From Geoglobus sp. (GTDB taxonomy: Archaea > Halobacteriota > Archaeoglobi > Archaeoglobales > Archaeoglobaceae), in NCBI GenBank assembly GCA_015522195.1, contig WAMS01000098.1, forward strand, positions 1 through 41,526: a stretch of 41,526 nucleotides of DNA, written 5' to 3'. The notes beneath the pieces were generated by a model that was not told where the DNA came from, did no database searches, and saw only the letters and a list, made by a program, of their open reading frames with translations. Shown here in pieces: positions 1-9,356 of this stretch (its first letter is position 1; every line of letters starts with the position of its first letter). The translations under genes and the position numbers were made by a program.

Positions 1-476
1 AATTTAACTCACTATTTAATGGCAGTGATGGCTAGTCGGTGTATATAATCTGATTGAAATGAAAATACAAGTTATTCTACATGGAAATTTCTCAAGATGC
101 TCTAAAAAAGTCCGGGTTTCTGATGAAATTTCAGACAACCCAAACGACACAACCACACTTTGGGTTTCAAATACGGTTGTCCAGATTAACATCTCTCACA
201 ACTATCCACTAACTATTCCTAACTGAATTGTTTTTCAGAACGTATCTGATTCTCTCCTCAAGGCAGAACGCGAGGAGATAGGTCACGGGCTGTAAGACGA
301 GCCTCTTTGCCTCATCTGGCATTTCTGCCCTCACCTCCCTTCACTGTTTCCACAATGAAGACTATAGCGAGAATTTCTGCCGGTTCTTTTTTCCCTCGGA
401 GTTTCCGGAAAAGAATTCATCCAGTTTCCGAGTTTTTCTTGGAAGTCATGGATGGAGATAAAACCAAAGCAAGAAA
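1..476. other. gene-poor stretch with two hairpins
   Basis: No convincing protein gene is present; the listed ORFs here are short and of atypical composition. Two inverted repeats are visible. GGGTTTCTGA...TCAGACAACCC at 114-141 forms a 10-bp stem with one bulged C. TCTCCTC...GAGGAGA at 253-278 forms a 7-bp stem with a 12-nt loop, followed closely by GGCT...AGCC. These could belong to a small RNA or to the 3' region of a gene outside the window, but no known RNA family was recognised. Confidence 0.4.
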
Positions 477-551
477 CGCCCGGGCCGGGATTTGAACCCG
501 AGGCGCGGGCTCGACAGGCCCGCATGTTAGGCCTGGCTACACCACCCGGGC
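477..551 (-). tRNA. tRNA-Asp (anticodon GTC)
   Basis: Read on the minus strand, the acceptor arms GCCCGGG and CCCGGGC pair over seven bases and are followed by discriminator G, as expected for tRNA-Asp. The anticodon arm is CGGGC-CTGTCGA-GCCCG, placing GTC at positions 34-36. The T arm contains TTCGAAT between paired TCGGG and CCCGG. The 3' CCA is not encoded and no intron is present. A TATA-like GCTTAAAAAC lies about 30 bases upstream, and a T-rich tract follows the 3' end. Confidence 0.95.
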
Positions 552-580
552 ATCAGAGCAGAAACTCCGAGACTTTCAGG

Positions 581-590
581 GTTTTTAAGC
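581..590 (-). promoter_or_regulatory. TATA element of tRNA-Asp
   Basis: GCTTAAAAAC on the minus strand sits 30-39 bases upstream of the first tRNA base, the expected position for an archaeal box A allowing a very short leader. Confidence 0.5.
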
Positions 591-614
591 ATTTTGGTAA
601 GTTTTTGGAAAGCA

Positions 615-621
615 TTATAAA
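615..621 (+). promoter_or_regulatory. TATA element of the HTH_10 regulator
   Basis: TTATAAA lies 22-28 bases before GTG 643. This spacing favours a leaderless mRNA starting at that GTG rather than at TTG 622, which lies immediately beside the TATA box. Confidence 0.5.
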
Positions 622-642
622 TTGCGTTGCAGAGCTAAGAAT

Positions 643-1248
643 GTGATAGAGCTCCAGATAAAGACAAAGCTTCCTGAAAACTGTGCTATAGGCCTTTTGC
701 TGGAAATGCAGGACATAATGGCAAGAGTAGAGGGGATCACAGATGTCGGTGAAACCATAAAGGGTCTTTTTCAGGTTAAGGGAAAGGATGTGGACTCACT
801 CGTGGACAAACTGCCTGAAAAATGTGATGCTGTTCTTGTTTCAAGAGATGAGGCAAAGGTGCTTGTCAGAGAGCACACGTGTCTGGTTGCTCTGCCCATA
901 GTTCAGTCCGGCTGCATTCTGAAAAGAATAGACTTTGATGAGGGTGAGATAGTCTGGGACATTATATGCGATGATGAGTCCTTCAAAACACTCATGGGTA
1001 AGCTTGAGGAATACGGAGTTGAATTTGATCTGCTTTACAAGGGAAAGCCATCAAAAACCGGAATGACATACAGGGAGGAGGAGATACTTAAATATGCCCT
1101 TGAAAAGGGATATTTTGACTACCCGAAAAGAATCAAGCTTGAAGAAATGGCAGATCATTTTGGAATTGCCTCATCAACCCTTTCCGAAATTCTCAGAAGA
1201 GGCCAGAAAAAGATACTGGAAAAATACTTCAGAGAAGTTCAAGAATGA
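643..1248 (+). CDS. HTH_10 (bacterio-opsin activator type) transcription regulator
   Basis: Protein of 201 residues. The C-terminal ~55 residues (YREEEILKYALEKGYFDYP...GIASSTLSEILRRGQKKIL) match the HTH_10 domain of archaeal Bat-like regulators; the first ~140 residues are the variable sensory part, with no recognisable ligand motif. The ORF track starts at TTG 622, but a TATA box ends at 621, so GTG 643 is the more likely leaderless start. The 3' end overlaps cofD by 20 bases on the opposite strand. Target genes cannot be told from the sequence. Confidence 0.8.
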   Translation: MIELQIKTKLPENCAIGLLLEMQDIMARVEGITDVGETIKGLFQVKGKDVDSLVDKLPEKCDAVLVSRDEAKVLVREHTCLVALPIVQSGCILKRIDFDEGEIVWDIICDDESFKTLMGKLEEYGVEFDLLYKGKPSKTGMTYREEEILKYALEKGYFDYPKRIKLEEMADHFGIASSTLSEILRRGQKKILEKYFREVQE

Positions 1249-2122
1249 ACCGCGAAAGCCTTTCGGCATCTTTTCTGCTTTTGATTATTATATCTGTCTC
1301 AACAATTTCGCATCTGTCGCTTTCAAAAGAATCCCCGCTATGGACGATCAGCACGTCTATTATCTTTCCGTAGTACTCCAAGAGACCTCTGGGTGATGGA
1401 GATAATCCAAGAGCAAACATGAACTTTCCTGCCGGACCGCTAAAGGGTTTGTTTCCAATGAAAGGAGAGACAACAACAACCTTCTTTTTTTCCAGTTCAT
1501 TTCGTATCCCTTCAAGACCTATTATCGGACCGATGCTTGTTACAGGGTTGCTTGGACCGATGATGACAGATCTGCTTTTCCTGATTGCATTAACAGCCTT
1601 TTTTGATGGTCTTGCTCTTTCAATGTTTTCTATTCTGATTCCTGTTACCTCTGGCTCTCCTTTTTTTTCAACCCAGAATTCCTGGAAATGCATTTCACCA
1701 CAGGGAGTCAGGATTTTTGTTGCAACTTCATCATCTGTCATCGGAATGACGCTTTGAGAAATACCCAAGGACTGGCAGATTCTTTCTGTCACATCTGTCA
1801 GACTCAAACCCTTTCTCAGCATTTCACTTCTGAAGATGTGAGTTGCTCTGTCAAGATCGCCAACCATCATTTTTTCATCCATTCCAAGAGATTTAAGCCT
1901 GAAATGTGTTTTGAACGTATCCCCCCTGATACCCCACCATCTTTTCTCATCAATCAGTCCTGCAAGGGTGTAAATGACAGAATCAATATCAGGACATATT
2001 CTGTTCCCTGACACCCAGACATCCTCTGCAGTATTCACGATAACCGAGAAGTTCTCATAAACCTCCTTGAACCCTGCAATAAGCTTTGGTGTTCCGGTAC
2101 CACCTGACAGGAAGGTCACCAT
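1229..2122 (-). CDS. cofD: 2-phospho-L-lactate transferase (coenzyme F420 biosynthesis)
   Basis: Protein of 297 residues beginning MVTFLSGGTGTPKL, the nucleotide-binding start typical of CofD, with the downstream SGNRICPDIDSV and FIGNKPFSGPA motifs of the family. CofD moves the activated lactyl (or related three-carbon) phosphate group onto the riboflavin-derived Fo to make F420-0. F420 is the main deazaflavin redox cofactor of Archaeoglobales and methanogens. ATG 2122 is chosen over the track start at 2179 because the extra 19 residues precede the conserved N terminus. It is divergent from the FAH-family gene and convergent with the HTH_10 gene. Confidence 0.92.
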   Translation of the reverse strand: MVTFLSGGTGTPKLIAGFKEVYENFSVIVNTAEDVWVSGNRICPDIDSVIYTLAGLIDEKRWWGIRGDTFKTHFRLKSLGMDEKMMVGDLDRATHIFRSEMLRKGLSLTDVTERICQSLGISQSVIPMTDDEVATKILTPCGEMHFQEFWVEKKGEPEVTGIRIENIERARPSKKAVNAIRKSRSVIIGPSNPVTSIGPIIGLEGIRNELEKKKVVVVSPFIGNKPFSGPAGKFMFALGLSPSPRGLLEYYGKIIDVLIVHSGDSFESDRCEIVETDIIIKSRKDAERLSRFILELL

Positions 2123-2217
2123 TGTGAGCTGAAATCTGAAATGGAATAAAAAGTTTGAGCCATGATTCGGATTGCTCAAGAGAAACCAATATATTTTGAG
2201 AGATTTTCACTTAGCCC

Positions 2218-2946
2218 ATGATCGGATATGGTAGATTTGTTGTGAGAGGCGAGATTTTTGAGGATTATTTTGAAATCAGGGACAGTCACCTCATTATCGA
2301 TGGTGATCGCATGAACATTTCAGATGTGAGATTTTTACCTCCCACCATTCCGGAAAAGATAATTGGAGTTGGGCTGAATTACAGGGATCATGCAATGGAA
2401 CTCAACATGGATGTCCCTGAGAAACCTGTTCTTTTCATGAAATCTCCATCTTCAGTGATAGGAGATGGAGACTGTATAGTTCTGCCGGAAATCAGCAAAA
2501 GGGTTGATTACGAGGGAGAGCTTGCGGTCGTGATTGGTGAGAGATGCAGAGATGTAGAAGAAACGGAAGCAAAAGAACACATTCTCGGTTTCACCTGCTT
2601 CAATGATGTTACTGCCAGAGATCTCCAGCAATCTGGATGGGACTGGAGCATTTCAAAATCATTTGACACGTTCTCCCCCATCGGACCCTACATTTCAATC
2701 TCTGCAGATCCAGCAAATCTTGAGATCAGAACATATCTGAATGGCAGGGTTGTCCAGAGATCAAATACCTCAAATCTCATATTCAACGTCTACAGACTCG
2801 TTTCATACATTTCGTCAATCATGACCTTGAAGGAGGGTGATGTTATCACAACAGGCACACCTTCGGGTGTTGGAAGGCTGAAAAGTGGTGACACCGTCAC
2901 TGTGGAGATTGAGAGCATTGGAAGACTTACAAACCACGTGAGGTGA
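2218..2946 (+). CDS. fumarylacetoacetate hydrolase family protein
   Basis: Protein of 242 residues with FAH-family features: [13 protein letters not shown] near residue 50, [11 protein letters not shown], an acidic [10 protein letters not shown] metal-binding stretch, [10 protein letters not shown], and [13 protein letters not shown] near the C terminus. Family members cleave or decarboxylate C-C bonds of 2-oxo or acylpyruvate-type acids using Mg2+; the substrate here is unknown. AATATATTTT at 2188-2197 lies about 25 bases upstream, so the mRNA is probably leaderless. The end of the gene carries the ribosome site of valS, so the two are co-transcribed. Confidence 0.88.
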   Translation: MIGYGRFVVRGEIFEDYFEIRDSHLIIDGDRMNISDVRFLPPTIPEKIIGVGLNYRDHAMELNMDVPEKPVLFMKSPSSVIGDGDCIVLPEISKRVDYEGELAVVIGERCRDVEETEAKEHILGFTCFNDVTARDLQQSGWDWSISKSFDTFSPIGPYISISADPANLEIRTYLNGRVVQRSNTSNLIFNVYRLVSYISSIMTLKEGDVITTGTPSGVGRLKSGDTVTVEIESIGRLTNHVR

Positions 2947-2951
2947 TCATT

Positions 2952-5555
2952 ATGGAGATAAATAAGGAATACAATGCTCACAAAGTTGAGGAGAAGTGGG
3001 CTGAGAGGTGGAGTGATCATCTTTACCACTTTGACTGGAATTCTGAAAAGCCACATTTTATAATAGATACCCCACCCCCGTATCCAACAGGAACATTTCA
3101 CATCGGAAATGCTCTTAACTGGTGTTACATTGATTTCATAGCGAGATACAAGAGAATGAAGGGTTATGAAGTTATGTTTCCTCAGGGATGGGACTGTCAC
3201 GGGCTTCCAACAGAGGTGAAGGTTGAGGAGCTTTACGGCATAAAGAAAAGTGATGTTTCAAGGGAAAAGTTCAGAGAACTTTGTATCAGATTTACAGAGG
3301 AAAACATAGAAAAAATGAAAAAAACTATGAGGAGACTCGGATTCAGCATTGACTGGAGCAAAGAGTACATAACCATGTATCCTGAATATTTCAGAAAAAC
3401 CCAGGTGAGCTTTGTAAGAATGTACAGCAAGGGTTTGATCTACAGAGGGGAACACCCTGTAATTTTCTGTCCAAGATGCGAAACAACAATTGCCTTGGCA
3501 GAAATTGAGTACAAATCCAGCAAAACAACCCTGAATTATGTTGAATTTGACAGGAATGTTGTGATAGCAACCACAAGACCTGAGCTCATTCCTGCATGCG
3601 TTGCCATTGCGGTGCATCCTGAGGATGAGAGATACAGAGATATGGTTGGGAAAGAGGTGAAAGTTCCCGGCACAGGTCACGTGGTCAGGATAATTGAGGA
3701 TGATGAGGTAGATCCCGAGTACGGCACAGGAATGGTGATGATCTGCACTTTTGGTGACCGGCAGGATGTCAGATGGTGGAAGAAACACAACCTTCAGCTG
3801 AGAGACATTCTTTCAAGAAACGGAAGGCTTAGTGAGAAGGCAGGAAGGTACGCAGGTCTCACTGTAAGTGAGGCAAGGGAAAGAATACTTGATGATCTGA
3901 AAAAGATGGGGAAGCTGCTCAAACAGGAAGAGGTAGATCACAATGTCGGAGTCTGCTGGAGATGCAAGACTCCTGTTGAAATCGTTGCTGAAAAGCAGTG
4001 GTTTGTGAAAATCGAGAAGGAGAAGATTCTGGAAAATGCCAGAAAAATAAGATGGATTCCGGATCACATGTTTCACAGACTTGAAAGCTGGATAGACAGC
4101 ATGGACTGGGACTGGGTTATAAGCAGACAGAGAGTTTTTGCAACACCCATTCCGGTATGGTACTGCAGGAATTGCGGTTATGTTTTTGTTGCAAGAGAGG
4201 AGTGGCTTCCTGTTGATCCATCAAAGGACAGTCCAGCAGAGCCATGCCCCAGATGTGGAGGAAAAGATTTTGAGGGAGAGGATGATGTGCTTGACACCTG
4301 GATGGACTCCAGCATAACGCCGCTGGCCATAACAGGCTGGCCAGATGATCTGAAGGAGTATCCAACTCATCTCAGACCTCAGGGACACGACATAATTCGA
4401 ACATGGGCATTTTATACTATTCTTAGAAGTTTGGCTCTTGTCAGTCAGATCCCATGGTATGAAATTGTTGTAAACGGAATGGTTCTCGGAGAGGATGGTA
4501 GAAAAATGAGCAAGAGCCTTGGAAACATCATAACTCCTGAAGAGGTCATAGAAAAATACGGGGCAGATGCGATGAGGCAGTGGGCTGCAATTGGTGGTGT
4601 TATGGGTACAGATGTGATTTTCAGCTGGAAAGAGGTGGTATCGGCATCAAGATTTCAGCAGAAGTTCTGGAGCATTCTCAGGTTTGCAATGACTCATTTG
4701 AACGATTACCAGCCTGATGAAAAACACGAGAAAAAATTGAGAGACACTGACAGATGGATTCTTTCAAGGCTCAACAGACTCGTGAGAGAGGTTGATGAGG
4801 CGATGTCAGAATACGACTTTGCAAGAGCCATCAAGGCAGTCAGAGGCTTCACATGGTACGAGCTTGCAGATGACTATATCGAGCTTGTGAAGAACAGACT
4901 TTATTCAGGAAACGATGAGGAAAAAATTCCAGCAAAGTACACGCTTTACAGGGTACTTTCTGCACTGATAAGGATGATAGCACCAATAACTCCGTTTCTT
5001 GCTGAGGAGTGCTGGCAGATCTTCTCAGGAAATGGAAGCGTCCATAAACAGCCCTATCCTGAAGTCGAGGAGAGATTCATTGATGAAGAGGCTGAGAGAA
5101 AGGGTGACCTGATAAGAAAAGTTGTGGAAGAGGTCAGGAGATATAAACATGACAGAAGAATGGCTTTGAACGCTCCAATGGGAAGAATATCTATTGTAAC
5201 AACAGAAACAATTGATGTGAGAGATGTTGCGGGAGCGTTGAATGCAGAGGTAGAGCTTGTGGACAGCAGCCCTGAAATAACAGTAAGAATTGCTGAACTC
5301 AGGCCAAAATACAGCGTAATAGGCCCGATGTTCAGGGAAAAAACTTCAACCATTCTGGCTTTGGTCAAAAAGATGACGGAAGATGAAATGTTAAAGCTTA
5401 TAAATGATGGGAAAGTTAGTATAGATGTAAATGGTAGCAAAATTGAGCTCAAAAGGGAATGGTTTGAAGTTAGAATGGAAAAGGTTGTGGGAGGAAAGGA
5501 TGTGGACGTGCTTGAAGCTGGAAACATACTGATAATAATCGACAAAGGTGGTTAG
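2952..5555 (+). CDS. valS: valyl-tRNA synthetase
   Basis: Protein of 867 residues, the usual archaeal ValRS length. It has the class I signatures [11 protein letters not shown] (HIGH motif, near residue 48) and KMSKS. The editing-domain motif TTRPE and the metal-knuckle clusters CWRCKTP, CRNCGY and CPRCGG lie between them, followed by an anticodon-binding helical domain and a C-terminal tail. It charges tRNA-Val and removes mischarged Thr. ATG 2952 is preferred to GTG 2943 because the strong site GAGGTGAT ends four bases before it. Confidence 0.97.
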   Translation: MEINKEYNAHKVEEKWAERWSDHLYHFDWNSEKPHFIIDTPPPYPTGTFHIGNALNWCYIDFIARYKRMKGYEVMFPQGWDCHGLPTEVKVEELYGIKKSDVSREKFRELCIRFTEENIEKMKKTMRRLGFSIDWSKEYITMYPEYFRKTQVSFVRMYSKGLIYRGEHPVIFCPRCETTIALAEIEYKSSKTTLNYVEFDRNVVIATTRPELIPACVAIAVHPEDERYRDMVGKEVKVPGTGHVVRIIEDDEVDPEYGTGMVMICTFGDRQDVRWWKKHNLQLRDILSRNGRLSEKAGRYAGLTVSEARERILDDLKKMGKLLKQEEVDHNVGVCWRCKTPVEIVAEKQWFVKIEKEKILENARKIRWIPDHMFHRLESWIDSMDWDWVISRQRVFATPIPVWYCRNCGYVFVAREEWLPVDPSKDSPAEPCPRCGGKDFEGEDDVLDTWMDSSITPLAITGWPDDLKEYPTHLRPQGHDIIRTWAFYTILRSLALVSQIPWYEIVVNGMVLGEDGRKMSKSLGNIITPEEVIEKYGADAMRQWAAIGGVMGTDVIFSWKEVVSASRFQQKFWSILRFAMTHLNDYQPDEKHEKKLRDTDRWILSRLNRLVREVDEAMSEYDFARAIKAVRGFTWYELADDYIELVKNRLYSGNDEEKIPAKYTLYRVLSALIRMIAPITPFLAEECWQIFSGNGSVHKQPYPEVEERFIDEEAERKGDLIRKVVEEVRRYKHDRRMALNAPMGRISIVTTETIDVRDVAGALNAEVELVDSSPEITVRIAELRPKYSVIGPMFREKTSTILALVKKMTEDEMLKLINDGKVSIDVNGSKIELKREWFEVRMEKVVGGKDVDVLEAGNILIIIDKGG

Positions 5556-5557
5556 AT

Positions 5558-5947
5558 ATGGACGAACAGAAATTGAGGGAGCTGTTCTCTGAAGAAGCAA
5601 CCTTTCATCACATTCTGAGATGTGTTTTAAATCTCACTCCATCTGAAATTGAGGTTTACCTTGCCCTCCATCAGCATCCAAATGTTGGCGTTGATGAACT
5701 TGCCGAGGTGATTGGAAAGGATAGAAGCGGGATTTACAGGAGTCTTCAGTCTCTCATGGAGAAGGGTCTCGTTGAGAGGGAATACAGAATTCTGAAGCAT
5801 GGAGGCTACAAGTATCTCTATGTCCCGATTCCAATAGAAAATCTGAAGGAAAAGCTCAGAATCGAACTTGAAAGCTGGTTCCAGAAATTGAATGAGGTGG
5901 TTGAAGAATTTGAATTTGGATCACAGCAGAAAACATCAGAGTTCTGA
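5558..5947 (+). CDS. TrmB-like winged-helix regulator
   Basis: Protein of 129 residues. Residues ~25-95 form a winged helix resembling TrmB/ArsR-type domains (LTPSEIEVYLALHQHPNVGVDELAEVIGKDRSGIYRSLQSLMEKGLVERE). A C-terminal helix probably mediates dimerisation, and the sugar-binding domain of full TrmB proteins is absent. The start follows valS by two bases with AAGGTGGT as ribosome site inside valS, so it belongs to the valS transcript. The last 12 bases overlap the endonuclease IV-like gene tail to tail. Its ligand and targets are unknown. Confidence 0.8.
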   Translation: MDEQKLRELFSEEATFHHILRCVLNLTPSEIEVYLALHQHPNVGVDELAEVIGKDRSGIYRSLQSLMEKGLVEREYRILKHGGYKYLYVPIPIENLKEKLRIELESWFQKLNEVVEEFEFGSQQKTSEF

Positions 5948-6748
5948 GAAAAGGGTTTTGAGCATAAGGGCATCCTCTTCAAGATTCGGACTTTCACAAA
6001 TAACCGTTCCATCTGCAGAGAATTCTTTAAGAGCTTTAAGGAAACCCATATAATTGAAATCAGATTCTCTGAGGTTCAGATGGCTTTTCTCTCCTTTAAG
6101 TCCGTAATCAATTCCGCTTATATGGATGTGCATGTTTCTGATTGCTTCGTCCCCAAGATGTGTCTCCATCTTCTCCATGGCAGCGAGAAACTCTTCCACC
6201 GTGTTGAATTTTCCTGTTCTTGCATGGATGTGGCTCACATCAAGACATGGCAGAACAGAGTCAATTCCACTGCACAGCTGGAGTATCTCATCAAGTTCTC
6301 CAAACTGTTCTCTCCTTCCTGAGGTTTCAGGTCTTAAAACAACTCCAAAATCTCTCAGATTCTCTGAAAGCTCCTCAACGGCTTCCCTTATCCTTCTGAA
6401 GGCAACATCTCTCGTTCTTTTCATGTAGTATCCGGGATGAAAGACTATGCTCTCGGCACCCATAATGCTGCCTATCCTTGCACTTTCAGTGATTCTCTGC
6501 ATGCTTTGCCTGACCTTTATTTCACTGTCGGCATTCAGATTTATATAGTAAGGAGCGTGGACACTCAGCTTCACACCCAGGTCCTCTGAAATCTTCCTTA
6601 TGTTCCTTGCAGTCAGATTTCCCATTTTGACCCCTCTGACGAACTGCACCTCCATGCAGTCAAGTGAGAGCTCCCTTATCCTCTTTATTCCATCTGCTGT
6701 TCCGGTTCCGTTTGTGGAATTTGGAACTCCGGCTGTTCCAAAGAACAT
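5936..6748 (-). CDS. endonuclease IV-like TIM-barrel protein
   Basis: Protein of 270 residues of the AP endonuclease family 2 / xylose isomerase-like barrel. Visible metal-ligand motifs are SVHAPYY, FHPGYY, RPETSGR, CLDVSHIHA, MHIHISG and CESPN, consistent with an abasic-site endonuclease of the Nfo type. The Asp-x-His pair of E. coli Nfo reads KSH here, so one ligand may differ. It is the last gene on the minus strand after the DUF35 gene (14-base gap) and may belong to the mevalonate-gene transcript. Confidence 0.82.
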   Translation of the reverse strand: MFFGTAGVPNSTNGTGTADGIKRIRELSLDCMEVQFVRGVKMGNLTARNIRKISEDLGVKLSVHAPYYINLNADSEIKVRQSMQRITESARIGSIMGAESIVFHPGYYMKRTRDVAFRRIREAVEELSENLRDFGVVLRPETSGRREQFGELDEILQLCSGIDSVLPCLDVSHIHARTGKFNTVEEFLAAMEKMETHLGDEAIRNMHIHISGIDYGLKGEKSHLNLRESDFNYMGFLKALKEFSADGTVICESPNLEEDALMLKTLFSEL

Positions 6749-6762
6749 TGAAGCCAGCTCCC

Positions 6763-7152
6763 TCAGATTACTGGCTCAAATTTTGTTCCGTAATATATTA
6801 TCCCCTCCTCTCCATCCTCTCCGTATTTTCTGAAGATGGCCCTGACTCTGGTTCCGATTTCTATGTCATCCGGATTGCAGACTATCTGTGAAATCACAGA
6901 AGGTCCGGAATCGAGCTTTATCAAAGCCACAACATAGGGCTTCTGAAGCTTGTAAGACTCGGATGAGTCATGGATAACAGTAAATGATACCACAGTACCT
7001 GTTTCTCCCAGCTCAACCTCAGCGATTCTGCTCTTCCTTCTGCACTCAGGACAGAGGTTTCTTGGAGGATAGAATTTTTTTCCGCAGTTTGTGCATTCAG
7101 TGCCGATCAGATTGTACCTGTATCTGATCTTCCTCCAGAATCTTGGAAGCAT
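6763..7152 (-). CDS. DUF35 Zn-ribbon/OB-fold partner of thiolase and HMG-CoA synthase
   Basis: Protein of 129 residues. An N-terminal rubredoxin-like Zn ribbon (CTNCGKKFYPPRNLCPEC) is followed by an OB fold (GTVVSFTVIHDS...PYVVALIKLDSG). In archaea this protein bridges acetoacetyl-CoA thiolase and HMG-CoA synthase in one complex that channels acetoacetyl-CoA. ATG 7152 is chosen because GGAGGTGAT ends three bases before it, giving an 8-base gap from GGAGG; the track start at 7191 lies inside the thiolase gene. Direct adjacency to both enzymes supports the role. Confidence 0.9.
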   Translation of the reverse strand: MLPRFWRKIRYRYNLIGTECTNCGKKFYPPRNLCPECRRKSRIAEVELGETGTVVSFTVIHDSSESYKLQKPYVVALIKLDSGPSVISQIVCNPDDIEIGTRVRAIFRKYGEDGEEGIIYYGTKFEPVI

Positions 7153-7156
7153 GTTA

Positions 7157-8311
7157 TCACCTCCTGAAAATTGAAACAACAGCAGTTGCACCTGTTCCTC
7201 CGATATTCACCGCCATTCCCCTTTCAGCCTGAACCTGTCTTCCAGAAGCATCACCTCTCAGCTGGAGAACTATTTCTCCAGCCTGTCTTATGCCTGTGGC
7301 TCCAACAGCATGACCACACGCCTTAAGACCTCCTGATGGATTTGCAGGGTACCTTCCATCAATTTCGGTTTCACCCTCTCTCACAAGCATGTGCCCTTCT
7401 CCATGTCTGCATAACCCGATATTCTCATAAAGCAAGAGTTCTGTTATCGTGAACGAGTCATGAAGCTCAAATACATCCACATCATTGAGCTCACATCTTG
7501 ACATTCTCAGAGCCTTTCTTACCGCTGTTTTGACTGCCTTCATCTCAAGTATGTTTTCTCTGCTCTGCAGTGCAATAAAATCGCTTGACTGGATTATTGC
7601 GTCTATGAAAACAGGAGTATCTGTGTACTTTCCTGCAACATCCTCACCTGCCAGAATGAGTACCGATGCCCCGTCACTTATGGGTGCGGTATCGAGCATT
7701 TTGAGAGGTTCTGCTGTGTACGGAGATGAAAGAACATCCTGAACTTTAATTTCCCTTCTGAACTGGGCTTTTGGATTTTTAACAGCATTTTTGTGATTTT
7801 TAACACTTATCCCTGCCAGATCCTCTTCAGTACTTCCGTATTCATGCATGTGCAGTCTTGCCATCATTGCATAAAGCCCGGCGAGACTCGCTCCCGGAAA
7901 TGCCTCCCACTCCTGATCTATTGTGGAATCCATTATTTCACTTGCAGAACCCACGTCTGTTACCTTTTCTGCTCCAGCAGCGATGACTATATCATGAATT
8001 CCGGATGCAACTGAGATATATGCTTCCTTCAAAGCAACACCGCCACTTGCATCTCCAGCCTCAACCCTTACTGATGGTACGTTTATCGATGCAAGTCCTG
8101 AGTAATCTGCAATGAGTGCAGAAATATGCTCCTGAGAGATGAACCTCCCACCACTCATGTTTCCAACATACATTGCCTCTATCTCCCTGCCTTCAAGATT
8201 TGCGTCCTCAATAGCCTCCGTTCCTGCCGAAATGACTATGTCCCTGAAGCTCATGTCCCAGAGCTCGCCGAATCTTGATATTCCAACTCCTATAACCGCA
8301 ACCCTTCGCAT
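7157..8311 (-). CDS. acetyl-CoA acetyltransferase (archaeal thiolase), nucleophile position altered
   Basis: Protein of 384 residues of the SCP-x/archaeal thiolase family. It would condense two acetyl-CoA to acetoacetyl-CoA, the first step of the mevalonate route to isoprenoid lipids. Visible are HDSF, GGLKACGHAVGATG with the catalytic His, and NIGGTGATAV. The expected nucleophilic Cys in the N-terminal half (CASG in well-known thiolases) reads Asp: VEAGDASGG, encoded by GAT, two base changes from a Cys codon. A Cys directly precedes the conserved GH. Operon: HMG-CoA synthase ends 4 bases upstream. Confidence 0.9.
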   Translation of the reverse strand: MRRVAVIGVGISRFGELWDMSFRDIVISAGTEAIEDANLEGREIEAMYVGNMSGGRFISQEHISALIADYSGLASINVPSVRVEAGDASGGVALKEAYISVASGIHDIVIAAGAEKVTDVGSASEIMDSTIDQEWEAFPGASLAGLYAMMARLHMHEYGSTEEDLAGISVKNHKNAVKNPKAQFRREIKVQDVLSSPYTAEPLKMLDTAPISDGASVLILAGEDVAGKYTDTPVFIDAIIQSSDFIALQSRENILEMKAVKTAVRKALRMSRCELNDVDVFELHDSFTITELLLYENIGLCRHGEGHMLVREGETEIDGRYPANPSGGLKACGHAVGATGIRQAGEIVLQLRGDASGRQVQAERGMAVNIGGTGATAVVSIFRR

Positions 8312-8315
8312 TCTG

Positions 8316-9353
8316 TCACCCCATTCTTATCTTTCTTCTCAGCTTCGCGTAAAATCCGTAATCAATGTAAACTCCATTTTTTATCTTTTCCCAAACTGTG
8401 GGATTCCTTTCAATCGAATTTATTGCCTCCCTGACCTCAATTATGAATGCATCACTTCCCGCACCACTTCCAAACGATGTGAGAAGAATTCTGTCCTCTG
8501 GCTTTGCAATATCAAGCACCGCACAGAATCCAAGAAGAGACGAACCTGAGTATGTGTTTCCTATGTATCTCACAACAAGACCCTGCTCTATCTGTTTCTT
8601 ATCAAATCCAAGCATTCTTGCCACCCTGACAGGAAACTTTCCGTTGGGCATGTGAAAGACGGCATGGCTGAAATCCTCAGGTTTAAGATTATTTCTTTCC
8701 ATGATCTCCCTTGCAGCCGTGGATACATGTCTGAAATAAGCTGGCTCTCCTGTAAATCTGCCCCCGTGGCTGGGATATGGCTGACCCTCTCTCCTCCAGA
8801 AATCGGGGGTATCTGTTGTGTAGCTCAGCGTATCTCTGATCTCAGCTATAACACCGTTATTTCCAATTAAAAATGCAGCACCACCTGCAGATGCAGAATA
8901 TTCCAGGGGATCTCCCGGAGCGCCCTGGCTTGTGTCTGCACCTATTGCAAGCCCGTACTCTATCATGCCAGACTCTACCATTGCCATGCAGTTCTGAATT
9001 CCGGCTGTCCCGGCCTTGCATGCAAATTCAAGATCTGCAGAATGAAAGAAGCTATTGATTCCGAGAGCCTCACCAACAATGGTTGCAGTTGGTTTTACGG
9101 CATAAGGATGACTTTCAGAGCCTACAAAGATTGCGCCGATGGAATTTCTTGAAACTTCTGCCCTTTTCACAGCCTCCCTTGCACACATCACCGATATTGT
9201 AGCGGTATCTTCATCTATGTCTGGAACGCTCTTCTCATAAACGCCAAGACCATTTTTTATAGCCTCTGCATTTTCACCCCATATTCTCGCAATCTCATCA
9301 GCCCTGATCCTGTATTTTGGGATGTAGGTACCGTATGAGGTTATTCCAACCAC
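8316..9353 (-). CDS. hydroxymethylglutaryl-CoA synthase
   Basis: Protein of 345 residues, typical of archaeal HMGS. It condenses acetyl-CoA with acetoacetyl-CoA to HMG-CoA. The catalytic triad positions are visible: Glu in [10 protein letters not shown], Cys in LEFACKAGT and His in FHMPNGKFP. The start is GTG at 9353 with GGAGGTG eight bases before it, lying across the end of the HTH gene. With thiolase and DUF35 it forms the conserved archaeal mevalonate-entry operon. Confidence 0.95.
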   Translation of the reverse strand: MVGITSYGTYIPKYRIRADEIARIWGENAEAIKNGLGVYEKSVPDIDEDTATISVMCAREAVKRAEVSRNSIGAIFVGSESHPYAVKPTATIVGEALGINSFFHSADLEFACKAGTAGIQNCMAMVESGMIEYGLAIGADTSQGAPGDPLEYSASAGGAAFLIGNNGVIAEIRDTLSYTTDTPDFWRREGQPYPSHGGRFTGEPAYFRHVSTAAREIMERNNLKPEDFSHAVFHMPNGKFPVRVARMLGFDKKQIEQGLVVRYIGNTYSGSSLLGFCAVLDIAKPEDRILLTSFGSGAGSDAFIIEVREAINSIERNPTVWEKIKNGVYIDYGFYAKLRRKIRMG

Positions 9354-9356
9354 TTC

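Noticed and set aside
119-135. C/D box small RNA suggested by CTGATGA
   Set aside because: The C-box-like sequence lies inside a better-explained hairpin and no properly spaced D box (CUGA) was found.
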